From an uncultured bacterium (GTDB lineage: Bacteria > Cyanobacteriota > Vampirovibrionia > Gastranaerophilales > Gastranaerophilaceae): DNA of 64,000 bases. This document shows positions 17,918 through 26,389 of the stretch, in pieces. The stretch covers positions 35,383 through 99,382 of the forward strand of contig ONOE01000003.1 of the NCBI GenBank assembly GCA_900319365.1, given 5' to 3'. Each line of letters starts with the position of its first letter. Position 1 is the stretch's first letter. A program made the position numbers and the translations under genes. Below the pieces are notes generated by a model. That model saw only the letters and a program-made list of their open reading frames with translations. It was not told where the DNA came from and made no database searches.

Positions 17918-20005
17918 TTATTGCAGCTTTTTAATCATTTCCTGCACGGTATTTTCTGCGTTTTTGTCGTGGTTATATTCCAGGAATGTCTTGTAATTCT
18001 TGATTGCCTCAGCTTTTTTGCCCTGATGTTCAAGCGCCATACCGAGTGCATAATATGCATACCCCGCATTGTAATCATTATCAAGTTCTATGACTTTTTC
18101 AAAGCATTTTTGCGATTCTATCAAATTGTTTTCGTTTGCATACGCAAGTCCTAAGTTAAACCATGCATCGGTATAGTCGGGATTTACGATAATTGCTTTT
18201 TGATAGAAATTGATTGCTTTTGTGTTATTTTCTTTTTTCTTATAAATCAAACCGAGTTTCATAAGGGTTTCGGAATCGTTTGGAACAAGCTGGAGCGCAT
18301 CCTGATAATTCTTTTCTGCCGCATCGAAGTTGTTATTTTCAAAATTCTTGTCGCCTTCTTTTATGAAATCTTCGCTTTTCTTAGCTACGATATCGGAAGT
18401 TTGTGATTTTGCAACAGGTTTTGTTTCCTGTTTTACTGCGGCTGTTTCGGCTGCAGGCATTGCAACGTTGATTGACGGCAATTCTGATGAATTGCCAGAA
18501 GTTTTTACAGACGTGGTTGAAGTTGAGTACATAGATGAAATGAAATCGCTATATTCGGCAGAATACGAAGTCTCATCGGGATCTAAAGCAATTGCTTTCT
18601 CGTAATTTTCGCCTGCTTTTGTATTGTCGCCTAACTGTCTGTAAGCTTTTGCCAGTCCGTAATATACGTAACCGTCCGAATATCCGTCTTTGATTGCATC
18701 TTTAAAATATGTAATTGCCGTGTTGGGGTCTTTTGCGGCAACAAGTTCATGACCTCTCGATACAAGTGCATCGTTGAGGTTCGTTTTTATGTTTTTCTCA
18801 TTTTTCTGAGTAAGGAGTTCTTTATATATAACAATAGCTTCTTCGTACTGCTTTAATCCGTGCAGCGCAAGGGCTTTGTTGAATTTGATATTAAAGTTAT
18901 CGGGTTCTTTTTCTAAGATTTCGTTATAATATTTCAACGCTGTTTGGTAATCTTTTTTGTTGTGATAGCAATTAGCAAGGTCTTTTTTTACTTCAATATT
19001 ATCGGGAGCCAAATTTATTGCGGTAAGGTAGTTTTCAATGGCTTTATCGTAATTTTGAAGTTTTTTATAAACATTACCGAGGCTTATGTAGCCGTTTGCG
19101 TCTTTAGGAAACGCTTTGATATACGTATTGTACTGCTCGACGGCTTCGGTATTTTTGTTCATATCGGCAAGCAAATCCGCATAATCAAGCCTTATGGTAT
19201 TTAAATTCGGATTCTTTTTCAAAACGATTTGGTACTGTTCGTAAGACATATCGTTTTTGCCCAAATCCTGATAAGCCTGTGCAAGTCCGAGATGAGCCGC
19301 ATCATTATCTGCATCTATTTCAATTGCTTTTTCAAGAAATTCAACGGCTTTTTCCGAGTCGTCATTATTTAACAATGCGATACCGTATTCATAATAGTTT
19401 TTGAAATTTTCGGGATTTTTTTCGTAAATCATTTGATATTGCGCCTGCGCATTTTTATAGTCTTTGACAGCAAGATATGAGGCTGCAAGATTCTCCCTTG
19501 CCTCGGCATGACCTGAATATGTTTCAAGGAAAGAATTGTAGCTGTTTATGGCGTTTTTGTAATCTTTCAACTGATACTGAACGTTACCGATATTAAAATA
19601 GTTGTATTTGTATTCGGGGAAGATATCAAGCGCTTTTGTATAAGCGGTCAATGCATCTTTATATTTGCCCATGCTTTCATAAATACTTCCGATACTTATA
19701 TAAATAAATGCATCGTCAGGGTTTATTGCAATTACTTTGTTATAATTTTCAAGAGCTTTGTCGTAATTGTCTGTTTCTGCGTATATGCCTGCAAGTTTTG
19801 TATATAACATTGCATCTCCGCCCGAAATTGATACTGCTTTTTCGAGTTTCTCAATTGCACCTTTCAAATCCTGCTGATGTTCTGACGAACATGCCTCCTG
19901 ATAAAGAGCGCTTGCTTCGGGGGACATCATAGAATATGCAGGGATTGAGGTTATACTTATACACGAAATTAAAATTGCAGGTAATAAACTTTTTAATATC
20001 TTCAT
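17918..20005 (-). CDS. Exported TPR-repeat protein, 695 aa
   Basis: A signal peptide (MKILKSLLPAILISCISI) with cleavage near PAYS is followed by about 14 TPR units, with the classic pattern A-Y-x3-G near position 8 and P at the end of each repeat (for example NPDDAFIYISIGSIYESMGKY). Around residues 470-520 a Ser/Thr/Ala-rich linker splits two repeat blocks. It is the second of three long TPR proteins here. The role is unknown, likely scaffolding in the periplasm. Confidence 0.85.
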   Translation of the reverse strand: MKILKSLLPAILISCISITSIPAYSMMSPEASALYQEACSSEHQQDLKGAIEKLEKAVSISGGDAMLYTKLAGIYAETDNYDKALENYNKVIAINPDDAFIYISIGSIYESMGKYKDALTAYTKALDIFPEYKYNYFNIGNVQYQLKDYKNAINSYNSFLETYSGHAEARENLAASYLAVKDYKNAQAQYQMIYEKNPENFKNYYEYGIALLNNDDSEKAVEFLEKAIEIDADNDAAHLGLAQAYQDLGKNDMSYEQYQIVLKKNPNLNTIRLDYADLLADMNKNTEAVEQYNTYIKAFPKDANGYISLGNVYKKLQNYDKAIENYLTAINLAPDNIEVKKDLANCYHNKKDYQTALKYYNEILEKEPDNFNIKFNKALALHGLKQYEEAIVIYKELLTQKNEKNIKTNLNDALVSRGHELVAAKDPNTAITYFKDAIKDGYSDGYVYYGLAKAYRQLGDNTKAGENYEKAIALDPDETSYSAEYSDFISSMYSTSTTSVKTSGNSSELPSINVAMPAAETAAVKQETKPVAKSQTSDIVAKKSEDFIKEGDKNFENNNFDAAEKNYQDALQLVPNDSETLMKLGLIYKKKENNTKAINFYQKAIIVNPDYTDAWFNLGLAYANENNLIESQKCFEKVIELDNDYNAGYAYYALGMALEHQGKKAEAIKNYKTFLEYNHDKNAENTVQEMIKKLQ

Positions 20006-20548
20006 CTTTTCCTATACTCTTAAAACTTCTAACGAAAACATTGTATCATATTTGCAAAATTTATGTATAAGTTTAACAATATCTTTGCGGATTGTTACAA
20101 ATAAACGGCTGTTTGTTTTCGGAAAGCAAAATACCATAGGGTTTTAAATATCAGATTTATGGTATATAAAACTCATGTCAAGTTTTATTTTTTTTATAAG
20201 TCAGAGCGTGCCAAAAATTTTAAAATTTTGGATAATTTTTATAAAAATTTTTGCAAAATTTTTGCTCAAAAATAAAAAATTCTCAAGTCAAATTTTGGCA
20301 TGGTATGTGAATTTTAACCTGTATAACCCCATAAAATATGACTTTTGGCAGATTAATAATTATGGCAAAATTTTAAATTAAAGTGCATATAATTAATTAA
20401 ACAAAATCTCTTAATAAAATGTTACATTTGAAACCCGCTTATAGTAGCAAAAAATCTCAAAATCATGTTTTAGTATGTAAATAAACCTGACCGTGTGTTA
20501 TAATAAAATCTGTAAGTGGGGTTTTAAACATAAAAAAGGAGTGTGTTT
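20006..20548. other. AT-rich gap with inverted repeats
   Basis: No convincing gene. ATACCATA at 20131-20138 pairs with TATGGTAT at 20158-20165. A larger AT-rich palindrome lies at about 20208-20312, where TGCCAAAAATTT is answered by AAATTTTGGCA. Both could be bidirectional terminator or regulatory structures. The right end holds the promoter of the 52-aa gene. Confidence 0.45.
20499..20504 (+). promoter_or_regulatory. -10 box for the 52-aa gene
   Basis: TATAAT occurs 46 bases before the ATG. TGTAAA lies 17 bases upstream of it as a weak -35 match. Confidence 0.45.
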
Positions 20549-20549
20549 C

Positions 20550-20708
20550 ATGACAACAGTAGCAGCGGAAAAAGAAGTAAAAAAAGTTAAGTCACCGTTT
20601 GCTGATGAATTTGAAGATTATTTAAAACATCAGTGCGCAAAAACAACCTTTAACGGTGCAGAAATTGAATCATTTTCTTGGTACAAGAAAGTTTTAGGGC
20701 TTATGTAA
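20550..20708 (+). CDS. Small protein, 52 aa
   Basis: The start at 20550 is chosen because AAGGAG lies eight bases upstream. An in-frame ATG at 20493 would place the TATAAT box inside the gene. The product opens MTTVAAEKEVKKVKSPFADE and ends SWYKKVLGLM; it is soluble and charged. A promoter, a strong ribosome site and a terminator immediately after the stop make a complete monocistronic unit. The function is unknown. Confidence 0.7.
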   Translation: MTTVAAEKEVKKVKSPFADEFEDYLKHQCAKTTFNGAEIESFSWYKKVLGLM

Positions 20709-20740
20709 AAAATACGGCGGGATTCCCCGCTATATTTTTT
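20707..20740 (+). terminator. Terminator of the 52-aa gene
   Basis: A GC stem, GCGGG/CCCGC, with flanking A/T pairing is followed by six T residues. It begins at the stop codon. Confidence 0.8.
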
Positions 20741-20978
20741 ATATGGTTTTTCAAATTAAATGTGTAAAATTACACAGTATGTGATGGGTCGGTTTTTTGT
20801 AGAATTTATATAGCAGGTATTTTTCTGTTTTCTTTGGATTACAGATTTATCGGGTTGCGAAATTTTTTGTAAATTTTTCATGTAGTTTTGTAAAATATTT
20901 AAAAAATAATTAAAGTTTTCTCTATGTATAGACGATAATAAATTTGTCTGATAAAATATACGAATTAAGAGGAGCTTT

Positions 20979-21638
20979 ATGGTAGAAGATTTGCAAGAAA
21001 ATGCATTTGATATTCCCGAGGATATTTTAGACAGCATACAGCACAATATCGAAAATATCATAAGAACTTTTGATGTCCCCGAAGAAAATAAAATGGAAGT
21101 AATTAAGCAGATTAATTACATGTATTCAAGGACAAAATACCTTTCATACACCGATGAACTTACAGGACTGCCGAACAGAAGATGCTTTGATAATGATTTT
21201 GCCAAAGAGTTTTTGAGAACCCAAAGGTATAAAAACAATTTGACCCTTGTAATGTTTGATATTGATCATTTTAAATTCGTAAATGACAATTACGGTCATC
21301 CTTGCGGTGATTATATTTTAAAAGAAATTTCTCAAGCCGCATTGCAGACTTTCCGCCAAACAGATACGGTCTACAGAGTCGGCGGGGAAGAATTTATGGT
21401 TGTTTTAACAGAAACCGACATAAGTCAAGCGCTCGTTCCTTTAGAAAGGTTCAGAAAAACCGTAGAAACTTTGAACCCCGTTTATAACGGACAAACATTA
21501 CATGTAACGGTTAGTATAGGTGCTTTTCAATACAATCCCAATATCAAAACAAAAGAGGATTTTGTACAAAAAACAGATGTAGCTTTATATGAGGCAAAAA
21601 ATACGGGCAGAAACAAAACCGTTTTGGGTATTTCTTAA
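20979..21638 (+). CDS. Diguanylate cyclase (GGDEF domain)
   Basis: This 219-aa protein makes the second messenger c-di-GMP from two GTP. The GGDEF domain fills about residues 55-219, with DELTGLPNRR, DIDHFK and active-site GGEEF at about 140-144. The inhibitory I-site RxxD (RQTD) lies exactly five residues before GGEEF, so product feedback is expected. The first 55 residues are helical with no membrane segment or sensor domain. GAGGAG precedes the ATG. It converges with the next gene (4-bp overlap of the 3' ends). Confidence 0.93.
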   Translation: MVEDLQENAFDIPEDILDSIQHNIENIIRTFDVPEENKMEVIKQINYMYSRTKYLSYTDELTGLPNRRCFDNDFAKEFLRTQRYKNNLTLVMFDIDHFKFVNDNYGHPCGDYILKEISQAALQTFRQTDTVYRVGGEEFMVVLTETDISQALVPLERFRKTVETLNPVYNGQTLHVTVSIGAFQYNPNIKTKEDFVQKTDVALYEAKNTGRNKTVLGIS

Positions 21639-22852
21639 TATTTGCCGTTAGCTTTTAAAATTTGCTGGTATTTTAACCATCCGAGAACAACGTGCTGAAC
21701 ATTATCAATCCTGATAACGCTCGCATTGGGCGTTACTCCGGGTTTTACCCAGTTTGCAGAGTTCGGAAGTCCGCCCGCTTGAGTTCCTGTTTTAACTTGA
21801 ACCCTTGCAAGGAAGTAATTCCCGATAGCAAGAGATTTTTCGATTATCATTTTTAATTGTGCGTTTTCGCTACAATTGTATATCGATGCGAGCCCTTCCA
21901 TTATCGTTCCCAAGCTGCAAGGACGAATGTTATCTTTGAATGCTCCGTAATAGCTGTTTTTTGAGTTTGTAATCTGATTACTCAATGCAGGGATTGCCAT
22001 TTGTTCTGCGTAAGCTCTCATTTCTGCTGCCTGATCTTCGGGGACAAGCTTTTTAGCCAGTAATTTTTCTATCGTCAAAACAGACCAATGGTCAAACGGA
22101 ATGTTCAAATCCATTGATTTTCTTGTTCTGACAAGGTACATAATTGTCTTTTTAATCGCATCAAGCCATTTTTGCTGAGGGTCGATTTCGTACAAATAGA
22201 ATAGTCCAGCAGCCGCTTCTCCGGGGTAGAATATTGCTTCTGCCGTTTTGTCGGGCTCTTTTTTCTCAAGATTGTAATATGCGTAAATATTCCCTTCTTC
22301 ATCCTGCATGGATAATAAAAATTCCCCTAAACCTCTCAATACGGGAAGTTCAAGTTCTTTTTCTTCATACAGATTGCAAAGTGCACAAAGCGCAACTCCC
22401 GCTGCACCCGTTTTTGCAATCGGGAATTTTATCCCTTCTTCTTCAGGCAGCGAAACAACCGCATATTTGGTATCATCAATTTTTTTAATGTATCTGTTTA
22501 TAAAATATTTTGAAGATAATATCCTGTTGTCGTGAAATTTTGTTTCAAGCCCCAATTTTTCATACTCATACATTGCATATAAAGTTCCGGCATGTCTTAA
22601 AGAATTGTACGTTGTATTTTCGTATATGATTTCGGGGTTAACATTTTGTCTGTATTGAAATCTGCCGTCCTCTTTGATGTTTCTGTTCAAATAGTTCATC
22701 GAAAGAGCTATTTCATCAAAGTATGGTAATTCCCATGTGTGCTCATGCGTATTTTTGCGTGCATCTTTCCACAGTATGGATACGAAAATCCCTACTATTA
22801 TCAAAAATATTATGGGAATGTATGATGTGGCAATTGATGATAAGTCAAACAT
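21635..22852 (-). CDS. Membrane-anchored alpha/alpha-toroid protein
   Basis: A 405-aa protein with one N-terminal membrane helix (about residues 9-27) and a large domain of helix-turn-helix repeats. Typical toroid signatures are EDGRFQYRQ, YNSLRHAGTLYAMYEYE, KTGAAGVALCALC and FYPGEAAAGLFYLYE. Six-hairpin glycosidase-like proteins with these motifs include polysaccharide-modifying enzymes and lyases. The substrate cannot be read from sequence. The anchor suggests action at the envelope. The 3' end overlaps the convergent GGDEF gene, so the pair may be antisense-linked. Confidence 0.7.
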   Translation of the reverse strand: MFDLSSIATSYIPIIFLIIVGIFVSILWKDARKNTHEHTWELPYFDEIALSMNYLNRNIKEDGRFQYRQNVNPEIIYENTTYNSLRHAGTLYAMYEYEKLGLETKFHDNRILSSKYFINRYIKKIDDTKYAVVSLPEEEGIKFPIAKTGAAGVALCALCNLYEEKELELPVLRGLGEFLLSMQDEEGNIYAYYNLEKKEPDKTAEAIFYPGEAAAGLFYLYEIDPQQKWLDAIKKTIMYLVRTRKSMDLNIPFDHWSVLTIEKLLAKKLVPEDQAAEMRAYAEQMAIPALSNQITNSKNSYYGAFKDNIRPCSLGTIMEGLASIYNCSENAQLKMIIEKSLAIGNYFLARVQVKTGTQAGGLPNSANWVKPGVTPNASVIRIDNVQHVVLGWLKYQQILKANGKY

Positions 22853-22945
22853 AAAATTATTATATCAAAGGAATTTAAATTAATAATAAAGCATTTGTAT
22901 GATTTTTGTTGGAATTGTAAATATTTTTTTAATTACTTCCAAAAT

Positions 22946-22975
22946 AAAAAAGACCTTGATGAAAAGGTCTTTTTT
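22946..22975 (-). terminator. Terminator after tRNA-Leu
   Basis: A stem AAGACCTT/AAGGTCTT with A and T tracts on either side and loop GATGAA. It lies 9 bases beyond the 3' end of the minus-strand tRNA. Confidence 0.8.
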
Positions 22976-22983
22976 ATAAAGAT

Positions 22984-23070
22984 TGCTCCAGGCCAGACTT
23001 GAACTGGCACCGAGTTATACGCCCGATTGGATTTTAAGTCCAACGCGTCTACCGATTCCGCCACTGGAGC
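22984..23070 (-). tRNA. tRNA-Leu(UAA)
   Basis: An 87-nt class II tRNA read on the minus strand. The acceptor stem is GCTCCAG/CTGGAGC with discriminator A; the D-arm contains GGTAGACGC. The anticodon arm is TTGGA-CTTAAAA-TCCAA, giving anticodon TAA. A long variable arm follows, then T-arm GCCAG-TTCAAGT-CTGGC. CCA is not encoded. It reads UUA, the leucine codon expected to dominate in a low-GC genome. Confidence 0.95.
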
Positions 23071-23330
23071 ACGGTATATATTAAGTTGTCAAATTTGCTC
23101 TGTAGTTACACTCTTTTGAGGGCGCCTGCCTACCTCTCAAAAACGATACTTAATCGTTTTTTCGGCAGAGTGCCACTGGAGCACGGTATATATTAAGTTG
23201 TCAAATTTGCTCTGTAGTTACACTGTTACACTCTTTTGAGGGCGTCTACCTACCTCTCAAAAACGATACTTAATCGTTTTCTCGGCAGAGTGCTCTACCG
23301 GAGCACGTTCTATATTAAATTGTCAATTCG
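23061..23330. repeat. Tandem duplication of the tRNA-Leu 5' flank with structured inserts
   Basis: Unit 1 (23061-23172, 112 bp) and unit 2 (23173-23292, 120 bp owing to an extra GTTACACT) both start with the first 10 bases of the tRNA and its upstream sequence. Each then contains CTCTTTTGAGGGCG, a hairpin of AAAACGAT/ATCGTTTT around ACTTA, and CGGCAGAGTG. A third, diverged partial copy (23293-23330) carries CTCTACCGGAGCACG. The hairpin block matches the element at 1-86. These look like recombination products at a tRNA locus, or tRNA-derived repeats. Confidence 0.8.
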
Positions 23331-23421
23331 GGTGAGAGTTTCTAACCCCTCAAATATAAACAAATCGTATAATAAATATAGCCTGATGTCAAACATTTTG
23401 TATATTTTAATATATAAATAC

Positions 23422-23454
23422 AAAGAGGATTTCTTATATAAAGAAATCCTCTTT
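23422..23454 (-). terminator. Strong terminator after the EF-hand gene
   Basis: A 14-bp perfect stem, AAAGAGGATTTCTT with its complement, around a 5-nt AT loop. It lies just beyond the TAA at 23476-23478, the end of the longer reading frame, and about 125 bases past the amber codon at 23581. Confidence 0.85.
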
Positions 23455-23475
23455 TAAAAATAGCTAAATATTTAA

Positions 23476-23580
23476 TTATTCTATATTTACGTCTGAAGCA
23501 GCTTTTGCGTGCCCTGCTGCAGAATTGGTTATATCTCCTGCAATTCGTTTGTGAAATTCTTCGCCTGTTTTGGGGTCAAC
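23476..23580 (-). other. In-frame continuation of the EF-hand gene beyond an amber codon
   Basis: Directly after the TAG at 23581-23583 the same frame stays open for 34 codons and ends TAA. The translation starts VDPKTGEEFHKRIAGD and ends GHAKAASDVNIE, which echoes the residues just before the amber codon (AHASASGAKID). Composition and codon use look coding, and the terminator lies after the TAA. It could be a fresh nonsense mutation or readthrough product. Confidence 0.6.
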
Positions 23581-23901
23581 CTAGTCTATTTTTGCTCCAG
23601 ATGCGCTTGCATGAGCTGTTGCTTTTTTACTTGCATTAGTATTTTCTGCGTTTAATTGTTTTAATGCTGCTTTTGCTTCTTCATCTGAAATTTTTCCATC
23701 GTGGTTTGTATCAAATTTTTTGCTTTCGTTTAATACAAAATCCACTTGTTTGTCTTGCGGGATTCCCGTTTTTTCAGCTTTTGTAAATATTGAATTTAAC
23801 ATTTGTTGTCTGACACCTTTTAAATTACCGTTGCCTTTTTGAACATTGTTAGCTCCAATACCGTTTGTTTGCATAAATCCGTTGACGTTGTTAATACCCA
23901 T
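23581..23901 (-). CDS. EF-hand domain protein, 106 aa to the amber codon
   Basis: One canonical calcium-binding EF-hand loop, DTNHDGKISDEE, lies near residues 66-77, in a helical context. The first 35 residues are Asn/Gly-rich, and the tail is Ala/Ser/His-rich. No signal peptide is visible. GAGG lies eight bases before the ATG at 23901, which I prefer to a TTG two codons earlier. Calcium binding by the loop is inferred from D-x-N-x-D-G-x-I-x-x-x-E. The frame continues past the TAG for 34 codons, so the natural product may be about 141 aa. Confidence 0.72.
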   Translation of the reverse strand: MGINNVNGFMQTNGIGANNVQKGNGNLKGVRQQMLNSIFTKAEKTGIPQDKQVDFVLNESKKFDTNHDGKISDEEAKAALKQLNAENTNASKKATAHASASGAKID

Positions 23902-24159
23902 AATCAAATCCTCTTATTTTATTTCTATTACTATGTAAATATTTACATTTATATAAAAACATTTTAAATTTAATTATTGCTCAATTATTGATATTTAATA
24001 TAAACTTTTCGTAAAAGGTAGAAATAACAATACTTATAATGCTTTACAAAACTTAGTATATTATTATTTTGTTTGATATGAATTATCAAAAATTAGCAAA
24101 CTATTTATAGTAAGTATCCTGTTATAAAATGCGTTCTAATATATAATTATTTATAAATT

Positions 24160-24483
24160 ATGACATTAAATATCAAAAAACAACTTGGTGCACGAATTAA
24201 ACAATTAAGGCAGGAGCAAGGTTATTCTCAGGAACAATTTGCAGAAAAACTGGGAATAGCGCCCCGTACGTTATGCGGTATAGAAATAGGCAAAAATTTT
24301 TTTACCGCCGATACTCTTGAAAAAATTTTGACGGCGTTAAATATAACTCCGCAGGAGTTGTTCATGATAAATTACCTCCAACCGCAGGAGGATTTAGTCA
24401 AAGAAATTATTGATACGGTAAAATCTATAAAAGACAGACAAAAAATTGAAATAATTTACAAAATTATAAAATCCTTTAATTAA
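24160..24483 (+). CDS. XRE-family transcriptional regulator, 107 aa
   Basis: A Cro/CI-type helix-turn-helix fills about residues 8-65: LGARIKQLRQEQGYSQEQFA, then LGIAPRTLCGIEIGK as the recognition region. The remaining 40 residues form a helix. It is probably a DNA-binding repressor or activator. There is no clear Shine-Dalgarno sequence before the ATG, and the 250-bp upstream gap is very AT-rich. The 3' end overlaps the convergent patatin gene by 4 bp. The target is unknown. Confidence 0.87.
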   Translation: MTLNIKKQLGARIKQLRQEQGYSQEQFAEKLGIAPRTLCGIEIGKNFFTADTLEKILTALNITPQELFMINYLQPQEDLVKEIIDTVKSIKDRQKIEIIYKIIKSFN

Positions 24484-25682
24484 TTATTAAATATCTTGAA
24501 ATATTCATCAAATTCTTTTATCTTGGCTGTAAGTTTGTTTATTATTGATAACAGCGCCTCTCGCACGGTTTGTATATTGTCGCATCTTGTGTAGCCCAAA
24601 AGTCCGCTTTTTACGTTTGAAAACAGCAATTTTTGATACAATTTTATTTCGTTATAAATATTTATATCAATGTCATTTTTCGTGTCTGCAAGCAATATGA
24701 ACAGTTCTGAAAGAGCGTTTTTCGCATTGTTATATTTTTTCCTCAAAATTAGCTCCTGAACTTTTCGCAAGTTGTCAAGAATTTGGGTATAGATTTTATA
24801 CAGTCTGTGCTTTTTCTCAGGCAAAAATGTCTTAAAATACCGCATTGTCGACTTATACCCCGCATCAATAATCTCATGGCGTTTTTCGGGGGAATAGTTA
24901 AAATCAAAAACGATAACCGCACCCGTATTTACTACGATATAATCATATTTATCGTTGTTGCCATAGATGCTTTTGATAAACGAAGTTTCTGATGAAGTTA
25001 TGCATGAATACATTCCGTTGAGATATTCTAAAGGTTTTGTGTCATCTCCCGTAAATTCCCCCTCCAAGCGAATTTCGCAAATCCTGCCGTCGTATTTTGT
25101 GAGATAATCAGAAAGCGACCACATGGGTTTGCCTTTTTGCAGGTCGCCATCGACAAGCAATTTATCATCTGAATTTACCGCTCTCATAAGCCCCGGAGCG
25201 CAGCATGAAATCCTCACCGCCATAGCTATTTCAAAATCAGGAGTTGCGTAGCTTGAAAATTCACAGCATGTGAAATCTTTTAAATTTGTCGACATAATAA
25301 ATAAATCTTTATCTATGTCTTTGAATTTTACGGGCTCGTTTTTGCCTTTTTTGTATTTATCCCCGTAGAATTTGCGCTCGACAAGTTCTCTGAACCAATC
25401 GAGAAACACACGCCCTTTGCTGAACGCAAATTTCGTATTGAATCCGAACGAAATATCTCTGAAAAGTTCAAAATTGACGGACAGAAAGATTTCTGCCAAT
25501 TCATCTACGCTGTACCCGATTGCTCTTAATGCGGCAATAATTGACCCGACAGAAGATCCGCCAAATGCGACAGGCTCTACCCCGAGTTCTTCAAATGCTT
25601 TCAAAACCCCGACATGCCCAGCACCTCGAATTGCTCCGCCCCCAAACAGGCAGATATATTTCAAGCTCTCTAAATTAACCAT
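24480..25682 (-). CDS. Patatin-like phospholipase
   Basis: This 400-aa protein has the patatin Ser-Asp dyad. The oxyanion loop is FGGGAIRGAGH near 13-23, the nucleophile Ser lies in GGSSVGS near 41-47, and catalytic Asp in VDGDLQKG near 187-194. The patatin domain covers about residues 8-210. The C-terminal 180 residues are helical without a known domain. No signal peptide or beta-barrel domain is present, so it is predicted to be an intracellular lipid acyl hydrolase. Some members of the family are injected effectors. Confidence 0.88.
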   Translation of the reverse strand: MVNLESLKYICLFGGGAIRGAGHVGVLKAFEELGVEPVAFGGSSVGSIIAALRAIGYSVDELAEIFLSVNFELFRDISFGFNTKFAFSKGRVFLDWFRELVERKFYGDKYKKGKNEPVKFKDIDKDLFIMSTNLKDFTCCEFSSYATPDFEIAMAVRISCCAPGLMRAVNSDDKLLVDGDLQKGKPMWSLSDYLTKYDGRICEIRLEGEFTGDDTKPLEYLNGMYSCITSSETSFIKSIYGNNDKYDYIVVNTGAVIVFDFNYSPEKRHEIIDAGYKSTMRYFKTFLPEKKHRLYKIYTQILDNLRKVQELILRKKYNNAKNALSELFILLADTKNDIDINIYNEIKLYQKLLFSNVKSGLLGYTRCDNIQTVREALLSIINKLTAKIKEFDEYFKIFNN

Positions 25683-25734
25683 AAGTAGATATTAACATAA
25701 AATATAAGAATAATGAATTACCATGTGCAATTAC

Positions 25735-25790
25735 AAAAAGCAGTATTGTATGGTGCGTTCGCTAACGCACCATACTACTTATCTATGTTG
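25735..25790. repeat. Single dispersed GGTGCG palindrome module
   Basis: GGTGCGTTCGCTAACGCACC with ATACTACTT after it is one of the short palindromic modules repeated in other gaps. Confidence 0.6.
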
Positions 25791-25805
25791 ACCTACTGTA
25801 TAAAC

Positions 25806-25840
25806 ACAAAAAGGACTGACTGTCCGTCAATCCTTTTTGT
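25806..25840 (-). terminator. Terminator after the HEAT-like gene
   Basis: ACAAAAAGGA pairs with TCCTTTTTGT, with an inner TGAC/GTCA stem. It lies 25 bases beyond the stop of the minus-strand gene. Confidence 0.8.
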
Positions 25841-25865
25841 ATCATTTAAACTTTTTATGCTTTAA

Positions 25866-26153
25866 TTAAGCAGCTTCTTCGGTTCCTTCGATTTCTCTGA
25901 TAAGGTATTGTGCAACCCATTGGAAATCTTTGTTGTTTTTAGCAGCTTTATTTAAATATTCAACCGATGCATCGCCGAGTCTGATTAAAGTCATGGCAAC
26001 AACGCCTCTTTTGATTCCTCTAACAACCTGTAATTTGTCTACAAGGCTCGGAATTGCGGCTGTGCCGACACTTACCAATTCGTTTTCAACTTTGTTTTTT
26101 GTTGAGTTGTCTACTGTTTCTAATTCGTCTAATGCTTCATTTAAAGTGCACAT
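25866..26153 (-). CDS. Small HEAT-repeat-like protein, 95 aa
   Basis: Two to three helical hairpins with HEAT character are visible: VSVGTAAIPSLVDKL, then RGVVAMTLIRLGDASVEYLNKA. HEAT/PBS-lyase-like repeats act in protein binding, and in cyanobacteria some attach or detach bilins, a link I do not claim here. It is soluble and acidic at the C-terminus. It is a single-gene unit with its own terminator. Confidence 0.75.
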   Translation of the reverse strand: MCTLNEALDELETVDNSTKNKVENELVSVGTAAIPSLVDKLQVVRGIKRGVVAMTLIRLGDASVEYLNKAAKNNKDFQWVAQYLIREIEGTEEAA

Positions 26154-26389
26154 ATTATTTAATCTCCATATATATCTTAATTACAATCATATTATAATGT
26201 AAATATTAATAAAACCCTGAAATCATTACATAATCTTTATATCGAAAGACAAATATTAATATTTTCTTTATATCAAAACAAAAAATTAATAAAGACAGCA
26301 AATACCTCTCCGCTAAAATACAAAGGATTCCAGAAGATATAATTTTAACAGATGATATCAATATTATTCTTGTTCCATACTTGTAATTT

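Noticed and set aside
20175-20381. Plus-strand 68-aa frame
   Set aside because: It lies in an AT-rich palindromic gap, has no ribosome site, and its Lys/Phe/Ile composition is what the DNA bias alone would give.
23236-23457. Plus-strand 73-aa frame beside tRNA-Leu
   Set aside because: It crosses the tandem repeats and the terminator stem; it is not a gene.
23581-23583. Reassignment of TAG to an amino acid in this organism
   Set aside because: murJ, the DUF2971 gene and the aminotransferase all end in TAG with unrelated sequence after it.
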